A stretch of DNA of 64,000 nucleotides from SIRX01 sp965214475 (GTDB taxonomy: Bacteria > Actinomycetota > Rubrobacteria > Rubrobacterales > Rubrobacteraceae), in the NCBI GenBank assembly GCA_965214475.1, contig OZ243953.1:496001-560000 (forward strand), written 5' to 3'. Under the pieces are notes generated by a model. That model worked only from the letters and a program-made list of their open reading frames with translations, was not told the origin of the DNA and made no database searches. Both the position numbers and the translations under genes were made by a program. Of this stretch, positions 50,439-59,162 are shown piece by piece (the first letter of the stretch is position 1; each line of letters starts with the position of its first letter).

Positions 50439-51049
50439 ACGCTGCCGCCCCAAATCCAGGCGCGGCAGCGCTTATCGAGTCGATCCTCCTCGTAAGCCCG
50501 CAGTCCGCCAGCATAGACACATTATCCTCCGCTACCGGATTGAGCGAGACTCAAATAAACAATGCGATCGCGAGCCTCGAAGAAAAATACAGCCCCGAAG
50601 ATTCCGGCATCGTTCTGCGTAACGTAGCGAACGGCTACCAACTCGCCACAAATCCGGCCTGTGCACCGGCCGTAGAGCGTTATCGGGAAGAGGCGCGTCC
50701 TGTGTCGCTCTCCAACGCTGCAAACGAAGTCTTATCTTGTGCCCTGTACCTGGGACCCTTGACCCGGGCCGGCATCTCCGGTGTCCGGGGCGTGAACTCT
50801 GACGCGGTCGTCCGAAACCTTCTCGAACGCGGTCTACTCGCGGAAGTCGGGGTAGATAACGAGAACCCTGGCTCACCAGCACTAATAAACGTCACCGCCG
50901 AGTTCTACACGGCCGCCGGGGCCGCTTCTCAACAAGACTTCCCACCACTAGACTCACTCGTAGGCGAAGAAGAACTCACCCGCGTCCGCGAGCGGTTAGG
51001 GGCGGCCAATGAAAACCCTGTGCCGACTGTTCCGAACGACGGGTCTTGA
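50435..51049 (+). CDS. scpB: Segregation and condensation protein ScpB
   Basis: Dimeric winged-helix partner of ScpA. The 204-residue protein has IESILLVSPQSASIDTLSSA, IVLRNVANGYQLATNP and SLSNAANEVLSCALYLGPLTRAGISGVRGVNSDAVVRNLLERGLL (read as residues about 88-132), which match both winged helices of the family. GTG 50435 overlaps the scpA stop; the end overlaps rluB by 41 bases. Confidence 0.92.
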   Translation: MNAAAPNPGAAALIESILLVSPQSASIDTLSSATGLSETQINNAIASLEEKYSPEDSGIVLRNVANGYQLATNPACAPAVERYREEARPVSLSNAANEVLSCALYLGPLTRAGISGVRGVNSDAVVRNLLERGLLAEVGVDNENPGSPALINVTAEFYTAAGAASQQDFPPLDSLVGEEELTRVRERLGAANENPVPTVPNDGS

Positions 51050-51755
51050 TTTGCGGTTGCAGGCTTATCTCGCCCGGGCCGGCGCGGCTCCCTCACGCCG
51101 GAAGGGTGAAGCCCTGATCTCCGCCGGTCGGGTCCGGGTCAACGGGTCAACGGCATCCCTCGGCGCAAAGGTTTCTGCGGAAGACGAGATTTTGCTCGAC
51201 GAACATCCCATCGAACTTCCGGAGACCGCTACTTATCTGGCGCTGAACAAACCTTCCGGATACCTGACGAGCCTCAGCGACGACCGCCGGCGCCGGACCG
51301 TAGCGGACCTAATGCCTAATGTGCCGGGGCTAGTCCCCGTCGGCCGCCTCGACATTGAGACAACGGGCCTGTTGATCCTCACTAACGACGGGCTTTTGGC
51401 CCACCAAATAGCCCATCCTTCTGCGGAAGTCGAGAAAGAGTACCGTCTGAACGTCGCCGAGCCCGTCTCTGATAAAGTTCTCGCTGCTCTTGCCGCGGGA
51501 CCTACGCTGGATGATGGCCCGATGCTACCGCCAAGATTTACGAGACTAAATAGGAACGGACGAAAAACATCATTAAACTTGACGATCCACGAAGGGCGTA
51601 ACCGCATAATACGTCGTGCGTGCGATGCCGTTGGCCTGCGGTTACTTTCATTGGAGAGGGTGCGGATAGGACCCGTGTCTCTAAGAAGACTACCCGAAGG
51701 TGAATTTCGATCGCTGACCGATAGTGAGGTACGAGTGCTGCGTGGCGATGAGTAG
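51009..51755 (+). CDS. rluB: 23S rRNA pseudouridine synthase RluB family
   Basis: RsuA/RluB-type pseudouridine synthase. The 248-residue protein has an S4 domain (LQAYLARAGAAPSRRKGEAL, VRVNGSTASLG) and the catalytic domain with LALNKPSGYLTS, VPVGRLDIETTGLLILTNDG, whose Asp is the nucleophile, and IHEGRNRIIRRACDAVG. ATG 51009 has AGGGG about six bases upstream and lies inside scpB; TTG 51051 is a shorter choice. RluB, RluE or RsuA cannot be separated with certainty, but the scpAB neighbourhood is that of RluB. Confidence 0.92.
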   Translation: MKTLCRLFRTTGLDLRLQAYLARAGAAPSRRKGEALISAGRVRVNGSTASLGAKVSAEDEILLDEHPIELPETATYLALNKPSGYLTSLSDDRRRRTVADLMPNVPGLVPVGRLDIETTGLLILTNDGLLAHQIAHPSAEVEKEYRLNVAEPVSDKVLAALAAGPTLDDGPMLPPRFTRLNRNGRKTSLNLTIHEGRNRIIRRACDAVGLRLLSLERVRIGPVSLRRLPEGEFRSLTDSEVRVLRGDE

Positions 51756-53103
51756 TCCTTCAGGCGAACCGTCGATCGACCGGGTAGTGGGTGTACCGGG
51801 TAGGGACTTCACGGTGGAAGACGTAAAAGGAACTTTCCCGGAAGCGTTCGAGATACAGTCGCTGGCTCGCCCGGTAGACGCTACGGTTCGTGTGCCGGGC
51901 TCCAAGAGCGTTACGAACCGAGCCCTGATCTTGGCCGCACTCGCCGATGGAACCTCTACTATTCGCAACCCGCTGTTCTCCGATGACTCTTTCTGGCTGA
52001 TGCAAGCACTCGTCAACTTGGGATTCGAAGTTTGGGCCGACCGCCCATCAGGCTTTGTACAGATCGAAGGTCAGGCGGGGAGGATCCCCGCCCGCGACGT
52101 AAACGTTTTCGTCGGGAACGCCGGCACCGTCGCCCGGTTTCTCCCACCGGCGCTAGCACTAGGCTCCGGACCATACCGGGTCGACGGCACGCCCCGTATG
52201 CGGGAACGGCCCGTGGAAGACCTCGTGGAAGCGATGCGCCACCTGGGCGCACGGGTGTCCTACCCGGAGGCTTCCGGACGTTTTCCGCTAGTAGTGGAGG
52301 GCAGCGGACTTCCCGGAGGCAGAACTCGCGTCGCCGGAGGAAAGAGCAGCCAATTCCTCAGCGGTCTTCTCATGGCAGCCCCCGGAGCCGACAGAGAAGT
52401 CATATTAGAAGTCGAAGGAGAATTGGTTTCAAAGCCCTACATTGGCATTACCACAGAGGTCATGCGCTCTTTCGGCGTCGAAGTCTTTGAAGCTAATGGT
52501 GCTTTTACTGTAACTCCGGGCACCTATGAGGCTCGGAATTACACCGTTGAGCCCGACGCCTCGGGGGCATCGTACTTTATGGCCGCCGCCGCGGTTACCG
52601 GCGGCAAAGTGCGTATACCGGATCTCGGAGGGCACTCTACCCAGGGAGACCTGCGCTTTACGGAGGTACTCCAGAAAATGGGATGCCAGGTAGAGATCGG
52701 CCGCGATTTTATCGAGGTCAAAGGATCTGAACGCCTCCGTGGGATCAAAGTAGACATGAACGAGTTCTCAGACACCATGATGACCCTCGCCGCCATAGCA
52801 CCGTTCGCCGACAGCCCTACGACAATAACCAACATCGAACACACCCGCCACCAGGAAACGGACCGAATCTCCGCTGTAGCCACCGAGCTAACCCGCCTCG
52901 GAATCCCAGTCCAAGAAACCCAAGACAGTTTACGCATAATACCAAAAACTGTGCAACCCGGAGTGGTTAACACTTACGATGACCACAGGATGGCGATGGC
53001 GTTCGCGCTGGTCGGCTTGATGTCCCCGGGAATCCGAATACAAGACCCCGGGTGCGTAACGAAGACGTTCCCAGACTATTTTCAGAAGCTTGGCGGGCTA
53101 TAG
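51748..53103 (+). CDS. aroA: EPSP synthase AroA (3-phosphoshikimate 1-carboxyvinyltransferase)
   Basis: Sixth step of the shikimate pathway, target of glyphosate. The 451-residue protein has VRVPGSKSVTNRALILAALA, FVGNAGTVARFLPPALAL, DGTPRMRERPVEDLVEAM and the C-terminal DDHRMAMAFAL. The GNAGT loop shows the common glyphosate-sensitive form in part (GNAGTVARF, with Val where many have Ala or Thr). ATG 51748 overlaps rluB; GTG 51724 and GTG 51742 are also possible. A leader of about 30 residues precedes the usual start. It neighbours cmk, as in many Firmicutes, and is separate from aroC-aroK-aroB-aroQ. Confidence 0.94.
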   Translation: MSSPSGEPSIDRVVGVPGRDFTVEDVKGTFPEAFEIQSLARPVDATVRVPGSKSVTNRALILAALADGTSTIRNPLFSDDSFWLMQALVNLGFEVWADRPSGFVQIEGQAGRIPARDVNVFVGNAGTVARFLPPALALGSGPYRVDGTPRMRERPVEDLVEAMRHLGARVSYPEASGRFPLVVEGSGLPGGRTRVAGGKSSQFLSGLLMAAPGADREVILEVEGELVSKPYIGITTEVMRSFGVEVFEANGAFTVTPGTYEARNYTVEPDASGASYFMAAAAVTGGKVRIPDLGGHSTQGDLRFTEVLQKMGCQVEIGRDFIEVKGSERLRGIKVDMNEFSDTMMTLAAIAPFADSPTTITNIEHTRHQETDRISAVATELTRLGIPVQETQDSLRIIPKTVQPGVVNTYDDHRMAMAFALVGLMSPGIRIQDPGCVTKTFPDYFQKLGGL

Positions 53104-53139
53104 GGACGATAGTCGCGGTAAGTCCTCTGGTCCATCCGC

Positions 53140-53145
53140 TATACT
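53140..53145 (+). promoter_or_regulatory. TATACT -10 box before cmk
   Basis: TATACT ends ten bases before ATG 53156 in the short gap after aroA. Transcription would start three or four bases before the ATG, giving an almost leaderless message. The -35 region is weak. Same geometry as the mihF and rsiG boxes. Confidence 0.45.
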
Positions 53146-53155
53146 GAGAGTAGAA

Positions 53156-53821
53156 ATGGGTGGAATTCTTATAACTATAGACGGGCCTGCGGGCAGTGGG
53201 AAGAGCTCTGTTGCCCAGGCCGTTGCCGACCGGTTGGGTCTGGTGAACCTAAACACGGGCGCCGCCTATCGAGCTGTGGCTTTTCTGGCGTTGCAGGAGG
53301 AAACGAGGCTGGATGCGCCGGGGGATCTCGCGGCGCTAGCAGGGAGAATCGGCTTGACGGAAGCTGGCGCAAGAGTCGACGGACATCCGGTGGAGGAAGA
53401 AACCCTGCGTACGCCGGAGGTAGCCGCGGCGGCCTCCAAAGTCTCTGTCCACCCCGAGGTACGCCAGGTACTGCTCTCCGTGCAGCGTGAGGCGGCTAAA
53501 AAGGCCCGCGAGCAGGACGGTGCAGTAATCGAGGGCCGGGACATCGGCACCGTCATACTACCCGACGCAGACCTGAAAATATTTCTCTCAGCAGCCCCAG
53601 AAGAACGGGCCCGTCGGCGGGCCGTTCAGAGCGGACGCGAGACAGAACTGGAGCGAATTCGTGAAGCCATGAACCGTCGGGACCGGCAAGATTCGGAGCG
53701 TGAGACCTCGCCACTCAAATCCGCCCCGGACGCTGTGGTCATAGACACTACGGGTCTCGGGCTCGAAGAGGTCGTATTTAGGGTGACGGAACTTGCCGAT
53801 GGCCTGCGAGGAGGTCCCTGA
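53156..53821 (+). CDS. cmk: Cytidylate kinase Cmk
   Basis: Phosphorylates CMP and dCMP. The 221-residue protein has the P-loop ITIDGPAGSGKSSVAQAVAD, LNTGAAYRAVAFLAL, the VIEGRDIGTVILPDADLKIF motif and the CMP-binding and lid arginines in RARRRAVQSGRET and NRRDRQDSERETSPL. ATG 53156 is chosen as it lies just before the P-loop; the frame also runs from TTG 53090 inside aroA. The stop overlaps the acyltransferase gene (TGATG). Confidence 0.94.
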   Translation: MGGILITIDGPAGSGKSSVAQAVADRLGLVNLNTGAAYRAVAFLALQEETRLDAPGDLAALAGRIGLTEAGARVDGHPVEEETLRTPEVAAAASKVSVHPEVRQVLLSVQREAAKKAREQDGAVIEGRDIGTVILPDADLKIFLSAAPEERARRRAVQSGRETELERIREAMNRRDRQDSERETSPLKSAPDAVVIDTTGLGLEEVVFRVTELADGLRGGP

Positions 53822-54477
53822 TGCCCGGCGAATCACCGGCTAGGGACAGGCTGCAAGTCGGGGGTATGTCGACGAGGTACCGTTGGTTTCGGATATTCGT
53901 CAGGTTTTTGTTCCGGGTCTTTACCGGTTTTAGTGTGTACGGGACCGAGCGCGTACCGAAGCAAGGACCCCTTATAGTCGCCTCTAACCACACCCAGTAC
54001 CTGGACCCGGTTTACGTGAGCGCCGCGGTTCCCCGGCGAGTACAGTGGATGGCAAAAAAAGAGCTGTTCGTCTTTCCCTTTCGCTGGTTGTTCGCCTTGC
54101 TGAGGGCTTACCCGGTAGATCGTCAGAAGGGGGGCCGCGCAGCGTTGCGGTCTTCTATAGGGTTACTCGAAGACGGTGGGGTAATGGGCATCTTCCCTGA
54201 AGGCACACATCGCCAGGAGGATGGATCGCGAGATGCCAAAAACGGGGTTGTGGTACTCGGTGCCCGGAGTAGCGCGCAGGTTTTGCCCGTCTACGTGAGC
54301 ACCGCGCCGAGCATTAGACGCCGGCTACGAGGAGAGAGAATGTACGCTTGTATAGGCAAACCGATGAACATAGACGGCAACTTGCGGGGCGGTAAGGCCT
54401 ACAAGGAGACGGCGGAAGGCATCTTGAGAGAGATCTACGCCCTTCCAAAAGAGTATGGTCTGGCGGAGAAGTCTTGA
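53821..54477 (+). CDS. plsC: 1-acyl-glycerol-3-phosphate acyltransferase (PlsC family)
   Basis: Adds the second acyl chain in phospholipid synthesis, at the membrane. The 218-residue protein has the catalytic NHxxxxD box in SNHTQYLDPVYV, FPFRWLFALLRAYPVDR, and the substrate motif GIFPEGTHRQEDG. An N-terminal hydrophobic patch (RIFVRFLFRVF) could anchor it. ATG 53821 overlaps cmk. Standing between cmk and der, it matches a common Firmicutes/Actinobacteria gene order and goes with pgsA downstream. Confidence 0.91.
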   Translation: MPGESPARDRLQVGGMSTRYRWFRIFVRFLFRVFTGFSVYGTERVPKQGPLIVASNHTQYLDPVYVSAAVPRRVQWMAKKELFVFPFRWLFALLRAYPVDRQKGGRAALRSSIGLLEDGGVMGIFPEGTHRQEDGSRDAKNGVVVLGARSSAQVLPVYVSTAPSIRRRLRGERMYACIGKPMNIDGNLRGGKAYKETAEGILREIYALPKEYGLAEKS

Positions 54478-55766
54478 GCCGGCTACCGGTGGTGGCCGTA
54501 GTAGGTGCGCCGAACGTAGGCAAGAGCACCCTCGTCAACCGAATCATTGGCCGACGACAGGCGGTCGTCTCGGACGAACCGGGGACTACCAGGGATCGCT
54601 CTTACAACAGGGCTGAGTGGGCAGGGCGGGAATTTCTTCTGGTAGATACCGGCGGAATGGAGCCGACGGCTAAGGTTGGGCTCGAAGCCCTAGTTACCTT
54701 GCAAGCCAAGGTGGCCGTCGAGGAGGCGGACGTCATAGTCCACCTCGTGGATTCCCGAATCGGGTCTACAGAGGCGGATGCGGCGATCTCGCGCGAGCTT
54801 CGACGCGCGTCTAAACAGGTACTGCTGGCTGTGAACAAGCTGGACAACCCCGCCAACGATACGGATCGTTACCAGTTCTATTCGCTCGGTGAAGGCGAGC
54901 CACACGCCGTCTCAGCGTCGCACGGTCTCGGAACCGGGGATCTCCTGGACGATGTGATCGGGGCTCTGCCGGAGGCGCAGGACGATGACGAGGAAGAGCC
55001 GCCCCGAATCGCGATCATCGGCCGGCCAAATGTGGGCAAGAGTACCCTCCTCAACCAGCTCCTCGGCTCCGAACGGGCCATCACTTCCGAAGTAGCAGGC
55101 ACTACGACTGACGCCGTGGCCGGAGAGGTGACTGTAGAGAATATAAAGTACTTACTGCTGGACACTGCGGGGGTAAACCGCAGCGCCAAGAAGGCCCAGG
55201 GGGTTCCGTACTATTCGGCGCTCAGAACCGGCGAGGCTATAAGGCGCTCAGATGTTTCGCTGCTCGTGGTTGATGCTGTAGATGGCCTGGTCGGAGGCGA
55301 TCTGCAACTCGCCCGCCAGATCGAAGAGTACGGAAAAACTTGTGGGGTCATAATCAACAAACGCGATCTCGTGCCGCCGGATCGGGTACGTGAGATCGGG
55401 GGTTTGCTCATCGCCCGCCTGACGGACCTCAAACCGCCTTCCATAGCTATCTCGGCGCTCTCCGGTTCCGGGGTAGAAAAAGCGTTGCCATTCGCCGCGA
55501 AGCTACAAGAGCGCTACAACCTTCGCGTCGCTACTCACGAGCTCGCCGAGTTTATAAACCGGACGGTGGACCGTAGCCCACCGCCAAAGGGCGTTCGGAT
55601 ACGATATGCGACCCAGACCGGCAGCGCACCGCCCCGATTCACCATTTTCGCCAACCGCCCCGATGATGTGCCGGACAGCTACATCCGGTATGTGGAGAAT
55701 GCTCTGCGAGAGCGGTATGATCTTTACGGGGTTAGTTTGAGGATAAGGTTAAAGAGTAGCCGCTAG
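54474..55766 (+). CDS. der: Ribosome assembly GTPase Der (EngA)
   Basis: Essential GTPase for 50S ribosome maturation. The 430-residue protein has two tandem GTPase domains, each with full motifs: VVGAPNVGKSTLVNR, DTGGM and NKLD in the first; IIGRPNVGKSTLLNQL, DTAGV and NKRD in the second. The C-terminal KH-like domain follows (about 350-430). TTG 54474 overlaps the plsC stop (TTGA). Confidence 0.97.
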   Translation: MSRLPVVAVVGAPNVGKSTLVNRIIGRRQAVVSDEPGTTRDRSYNRAEWAGREFLLVDTGGMEPTAKVGLEALVTLQAKVAVEEADVIVHLVDSRIGSTEADAAISRELRRASKQVLLAVNKLDNPANDTDRYQFYSLGEGEPHAVSASHGLGTGDLLDDVIGALPEAQDDDEEEPPRIAIIGRPNVGKSTLLNQLLGSERAITSEVAGTTTDAVAGEVTVENIKYLLLDTAGVNRSAKKAQGVPYYSALRTGEAIRRSDVSLLVVDAVDGLVGGDLQLARQIEEYGKTCGVIINKRDLVPPDRVREIGGLLIARLTDLKPPSIAISALSGSGVEKALPFAAKLQERYNLRVATHELAEFINRTVDRSPPPKGVRIRYATQTGSAPPRFTIFANRPDDVPDSYIRYVENALRERYDLYGVSLRIRLKSSR

Positions 55767-55768
55767 AT

Positions 55769-56314
55769 ATGCCACGAGCGGACATACCGGAGATGGGGCG
55801 GCAAGTCTTGACCGTACCAAACGCCCTCTCACTCTTGCGGCTCGCGATGGTCCCGGTAGTAGTTGTACTGTTGCTTATGAGGGCGGATTTGGCGGCGGTG
55901 ATAATCTTCGTCCTGGCCGCCATAACGGATTTTCTGGATGGGGTACTCGCACGTCGTACGCAGCCCACCTTTGTCGGGAAGATACTGGACCCTGTGGCGG
56001 ATCGGCTTATGCTCTCTAGCACAGCCGTGGTACTCGCGATCCGGGGCTCCCTGCCGGTATGGGCCGTGGCGATCCTCGTCGCGAGGGACTTATTCGGCCT
56101 CGTTGGCGGACTTACTTTCGGGCGTAAGCTCTCAGTTAATTGGATAGGCAAGGCGGCGACGGCGCTGCTCATGGTAGCCATCGCCCTGATCATCCTTAGC
56201 CCCGGCAACGTAGGAGAGGCGGTTTTCTATATAGGCTTTGGCCTCTCTCTCATCGCCGGGCTCATGTACCTAGTCAATATCTCCCGGGTATCGGGTGGAG
56301 GAGGCGCCACATGA
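55769..56314 (+). CDS. pgsA: CDP-diacylglycerol--glycerol-3-phosphate phosphatidyltransferase PgsA
   Basis: Makes phosphatidylglycerol phosphate in the membrane. The 181-residue protein has the CDP-alcohol phosphotransferase signature in ITDFLDGVLARR and GKILDPVADRLML, with all four metal-binding Asp residues, and about five membrane helices. Length is standard. ATG 55769 starts two bases after der; the stop overlaps the next gene (ATGA). Paralogues for phosphatidylinositol phosphate exist in Actinobacteria, so substrate is inferred. Confidence 0.88.
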   Translation: MPRADIPEMGRQVLTVPNALSLLRLAMVPVVVVLLLMRADLAAVIIFVLAAITDFLDGVLARRTQPTFVGKILDPVADRLMLSSTAVVLAIRGSLPVWAVAILVARDLFGLVGGLTFGRKLSVNWIGKAATALLMVAIALIILSPGNVGEAVFYIGFGLSLIAGLMYLVNISRVSGGGGAT

Positions 56315-58827
56315 AGGCGGTAATTATGGCCGGTGGGCAGGGAACTCGCCTCAGGCCCTTGACTAGCAACCAACCTAAACCCATGATTCCCATAGTCGGC
56401 GTCCCTTGTATGGAGCATATCGTAGAGCTTCTCAAGCGCCACGACTTTACCGATATTGTCGTCACCCTCCAGTTTATGCCCGAAGAGATACAGGACTACT
56501 TCGGTGACGGCTCCGACTGGGGTGTCAATATCCGCTACTCCATAGAAGATACCCCCGCCGGTACCGCCGGCTCCGTGAAGATGGCCGAAGAACAGTTAGA
56601 CTTGCAGGGCGAGCGCTTTCTCGTTATAAGTGGTGACGCCCTCACCGACGCGGACCTACAGCGCCTAGTGGACTTCCACGAGGAGAAGAATTCCGAAGCC
56701 ACGATGGTTATCAAAAGCGTCGAGAACCCGCTAGACTTCGGAATCGTCGTCACGGAAGAAGACGGCAGCATCTCGCGTTTTCTGGAGAAACCAACCTGGG
56801 GCCAGGTCTTCTCGGACACCGTAAACACCGGCATCTACCTCCTCGAAGAATCGGTTCTGGACGAGATACCGGACCCAGAGAAGGATGAGTACGATTTCTC
56901 CAAGGAGCTTTTCCCGAAACTCCTGGAGGCTGGGCGGCCGCTCTACGGCTACGTTATGGACGAGTATTGGGAAGATGTGGGTACTCTGGAGCAGTACGCA
57001 AGCGCCCAGCGAGACGTCTTGGACGGCAAGCTCCGTGGCGCCCGGCTGCCCGGGACCCGGCTTCGGGAGAACATTTACGTCGGCAGCCGTTCCCGGGTGA
57101 ACGATGAACAATTGCAAGGCCCGGTGTTTATCGGGGAGAACGTCCGGGTGGATGAAGGCGCTTACATAAGCCCGTACTCGATTATCGAGTCGAACGTCGT
57201 CATTTCCTCCGGCGCCCGCGTAGAACACAGCGTAGTCGCTGAGGGGTCTTATATCGGTGAGGGCGCCGAGTTGTTGGATGCGCTCGTTGGTCGTTCCGCG
57301 TACGTGCAGTCTCGGGCACGCATTCTGGAGCGTAGCGCACTAGGGGACGACGTGGTTATCGGCGAGGGCGCCACTATCTCACCGGACGTGAAGATCTTCC
57401 CGCACAAAACCGTCGAGAGTGGGGCGAATATTACGCAGAGCCTGATCCACGAGACGATGGGCCTCCGCACCGTCTTCAAGGGCGGCATCGTGAAGGGCAA
57501 ATTCAACGTGGACCTTACCCCGGAGTTTTTTATCCGGCTCGCCTCTTCTTTCGGAACGGCTTTAGACCCCGGTGCCGTAGTAACCCTGGGCCGCGACTCC
57601 TCACTCTCCTCCCAGGTCGCCAAGCGGGCCATGACGAGCGCCCTTTTGGGAACCGGCGTAAACGTACGGGACCTGCGCGCGGCCCACGCGGGAGTCGTGC
57701 GCCACGATGTGCTCGCCGGCAAGTCTTCGGCCGGAGCCCATCTGCGGGTTGGAGAAGACCCCGATGACTTAGAGATTCTCTTCTTCAGCTCGGACGCTAC
57801 CCCGATACCGGAATCCGAGCAGCGCGGTATCGAGAAAGTGTATGTGCGCGAAGAGTATCGTCGGGCCTACGCGAACGATGTTGGAGAGTTGATCTACCCG
57901 GGACGCGCCGTCGAGCAGTACGTCGAACGTCTGAAGCGGGCCGCAGATCGGGAGAAGATCTCCGGAAGCACGGTGGTGGTTGACTTCTCCGGCGGTGTTG
58001 CGGGCCTGGTCGCCAGCCGTGCTTTCTCCAGGCTCGGTATCAACGCCGTCGTTATGGAAGGTTTCGCCAATGCCAACGTTGTCGGTGGGCAGGCGAGTCC
58101 TAAGCTAGAAGAAAGTCTGGCGCGTGTCTCGCAAATAGTGTCCATGATGGAGGCGTCTTTCGGGTGTGTAGTGGGTCCTACAGGAGAAGACGTTCAGTTT
58201 GTAGACGACATGGGCGAATTTGTCCCACCGGATATAATGCTAGCCTGCATAGTGGATCAAATGCAGCCCGCCAAAGCCGTTTTCCCCATAAATCTCAGCG
58301 CCGATTACCGGGAGCTGGTCGAGAATCATGGAGGAACGCTGGAGGAGAGCCGCACCGGGCTTGGTAATGTGGCCCTCAAAGGAGCCGAAAACCGTGCGGA
58401 CCTCGCCGGGACAATTGACGGAAGCTTTATATTCCCCAACTTCCTACCGGCTCCGGATTGCTTCGTAACGCTTGCCCGAGCCCTCGAACTCTTTAAAGAA
58501 ATGCCACTCTCCAAAGTACGAGTAAAGTTTGGGAGTAGCCTCGGTCGTGTAGTACGAGAGGAGCTGGATTGTCCTTGGTCTGCCAAGGGGCGTGTAATGC
58601 GGGGTCTAGCGGAAAGGTTTGGTGGAGACCCGGATGTGATCCTTACCGACGGAGTAAAGCTCCAATTAGACGAAGGATGGATCTTGATGCTCCCTGACCC
58701 GGATAACCCTCTATTCTACGTGTACGCTGAGTTCAACTCCACGAGCAACGACAGCAAATCAGAAGACCTACTTAAAGGTTATGTCGGACTCGTGAAGTCT
58801 CTCATAAGGGAAGACGGTCCGGGTTGA
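56311..58827 (+). CDS. Sugar nucleotidyltransferase fused to a degenerate phosphomannomutase-like domain
   Basis: The 838-residue protein has three parts. Residues 1-235 form an NTP-transferase with MAGGQGTRLRPLTSNQPKP, so GDP-mannose or UDP/dTDP-sugar synthesis is likely. Residues about 250-365 are hexapeptide repeats. Residues about 375-838 resemble phosphomannomutase (GRDSSLSSQVAKRAM), but the phosphoserine TASHNP motif is replaced by KSSAGAHLRV and the DGDxDR metal site by VDDMGEF. The C-terminal part is thus probably not a working mutase. Fusions of this type are known in several phyla. ATG 56311 overlaps pgsA. Confidence 0.85.
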   Translation: MKAVIMAGGQGTRLRPLTSNQPKPMIPIVGVPCMEHIVELLKRHDFTDIVVTLQFMPEEIQDYFGDGSDWGVNIRYSIEDTPAGTAGSVKMAEEQLDLQGERFLVISGDALTDADLQRLVDFHEEKNSEATMVIKSVENPLDFGIVVTEEDGSISRFLEKPTWGQVFSDTVNTGIYLLEESVLDEIPDPEKDEYDFSKELFPKLLEAGRPLYGYVMDEYWEDVGTLEQYASAQRDVLDGKLRGARLPGTRLRENIYVGSRSRVNDEQLQGPVFIGENVRVDEGAYISPYSIIESNVVISSGARVEHSVVAEGSYIGEGAELLDALVGRSAYVQSRARILERSALGDDVVIGEGATISPDVKIFPHKTVESGANITQSLIHETMGLRTVFKGGIVKGKFNVDLTPEFFIRLASSFGTALDPGAVVTLGRDSSLSSQVAKRAMTSALLGTGVNVRDLRAAHAGVVRHDVLAGKSSAGAHLRVGEDPDDLEILFFSSDATPIPESEQRGIEKVYVREEYRRAYANDVGELIYPGRAVEQYVERLKRAADREKISGSTVVVDFSGGVAGLVASRAFSRLGINAVVMEGFANANVVGGQASPKLEESLARVSQIVSMMEASFGCVVGPTGEDVQFVDDMGEFVPPDIMLACIVDQMQPAKAVFPINLSADYRELVENHGGTLEESRTGLGNVALKGAENRADLAGTIDGSFIFPNFLPAPDCFVTLARALELFKEMPLSKVRVKFGSSLGRVVREELDCPWSAKGRVMRGLAERFGGDPDVILTDGVKLQLDEGWILMLPDPDNPLFYVYAEFNSTSNDSKSEDLLKGYVGLVKSLIREDGPG

Positions 58828-58879
58828 TCTACAATGCTAGAGCAGTACTTTGAGACTGTACTTCAGGTTCAGGGGAGGT

Positions 58880-58885
58880 TATACT
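58880..58885 (+). promoter_or_regulatory. TATACT -10 box before rsiG, likely leaderless transcript
   Basis: TATACT ends seven bases before ATG 58893, so transcription should begin at or next to the start codon. GGGGAGG at 58872-58878 lies upstream of the box and would not be in such a message. GTACTT occurs twice at 58845-58850 and 58858-58863, possibly part of the promoter. Confidence 0.5.
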
Positions 58886-58892
58886 AGACGGT

Positions 58893-59162
58893 ATGAGTGA
58901 AGGCGAAACTGTGTGGGGCGACGATAGGAGCTTGGATTGGGAGAGTTCCCCAGACCTTACGTCACTCTCTAAAGACCATCTCGGTTCTATTCTGAAGCAG
59001 CTAGTACAGCAAGAGCAAGAGGTTAGCTACCAGCGTCGGGTACTGCAGGGACGTATAGATCTCATCCGCACGGAACTAGTCCGCCGGGGCGAAGCTTCAC
59101 TGTCCCCCGAAGAGTTGGCACGGATTCTGATGGATCGTGGCAGAGGAGGCTCGGAAGCTTGA
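58893..59162 (+). CDS. rsiG: RsiG-type c-di-GMP-binding anti-sigma factor (single motif)
   Basis: RsiG of Streptomyces holds the sporulation sigma factor WhiG when c-di-GMP is bound. The signature E(X)3S(X)2R(X)3Q(X)3D is exact here: E41, S45, R48, Q52 and D56 in the helix EQEVSYQRRVLQGRID. The 89-residue protein has one copy, whereas Streptomyces RsiG has two; the one-motif form from Rubrobacter works as a homodimer. An N-terminal segment (residues 20-38) and a C-terminal helix (70-82) frame it. whiG is not in the window. The gene overlaps the FHA gene by four bases. Confidence 0.85.
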   Translation: MSEGETVWGDDRSLDWESSPDLTSLSKDHLGSILKQLVQQEQEVSYQRRVLQGRIDLIRTELVRRGEASLSPEELARILMDRGRGGSEA

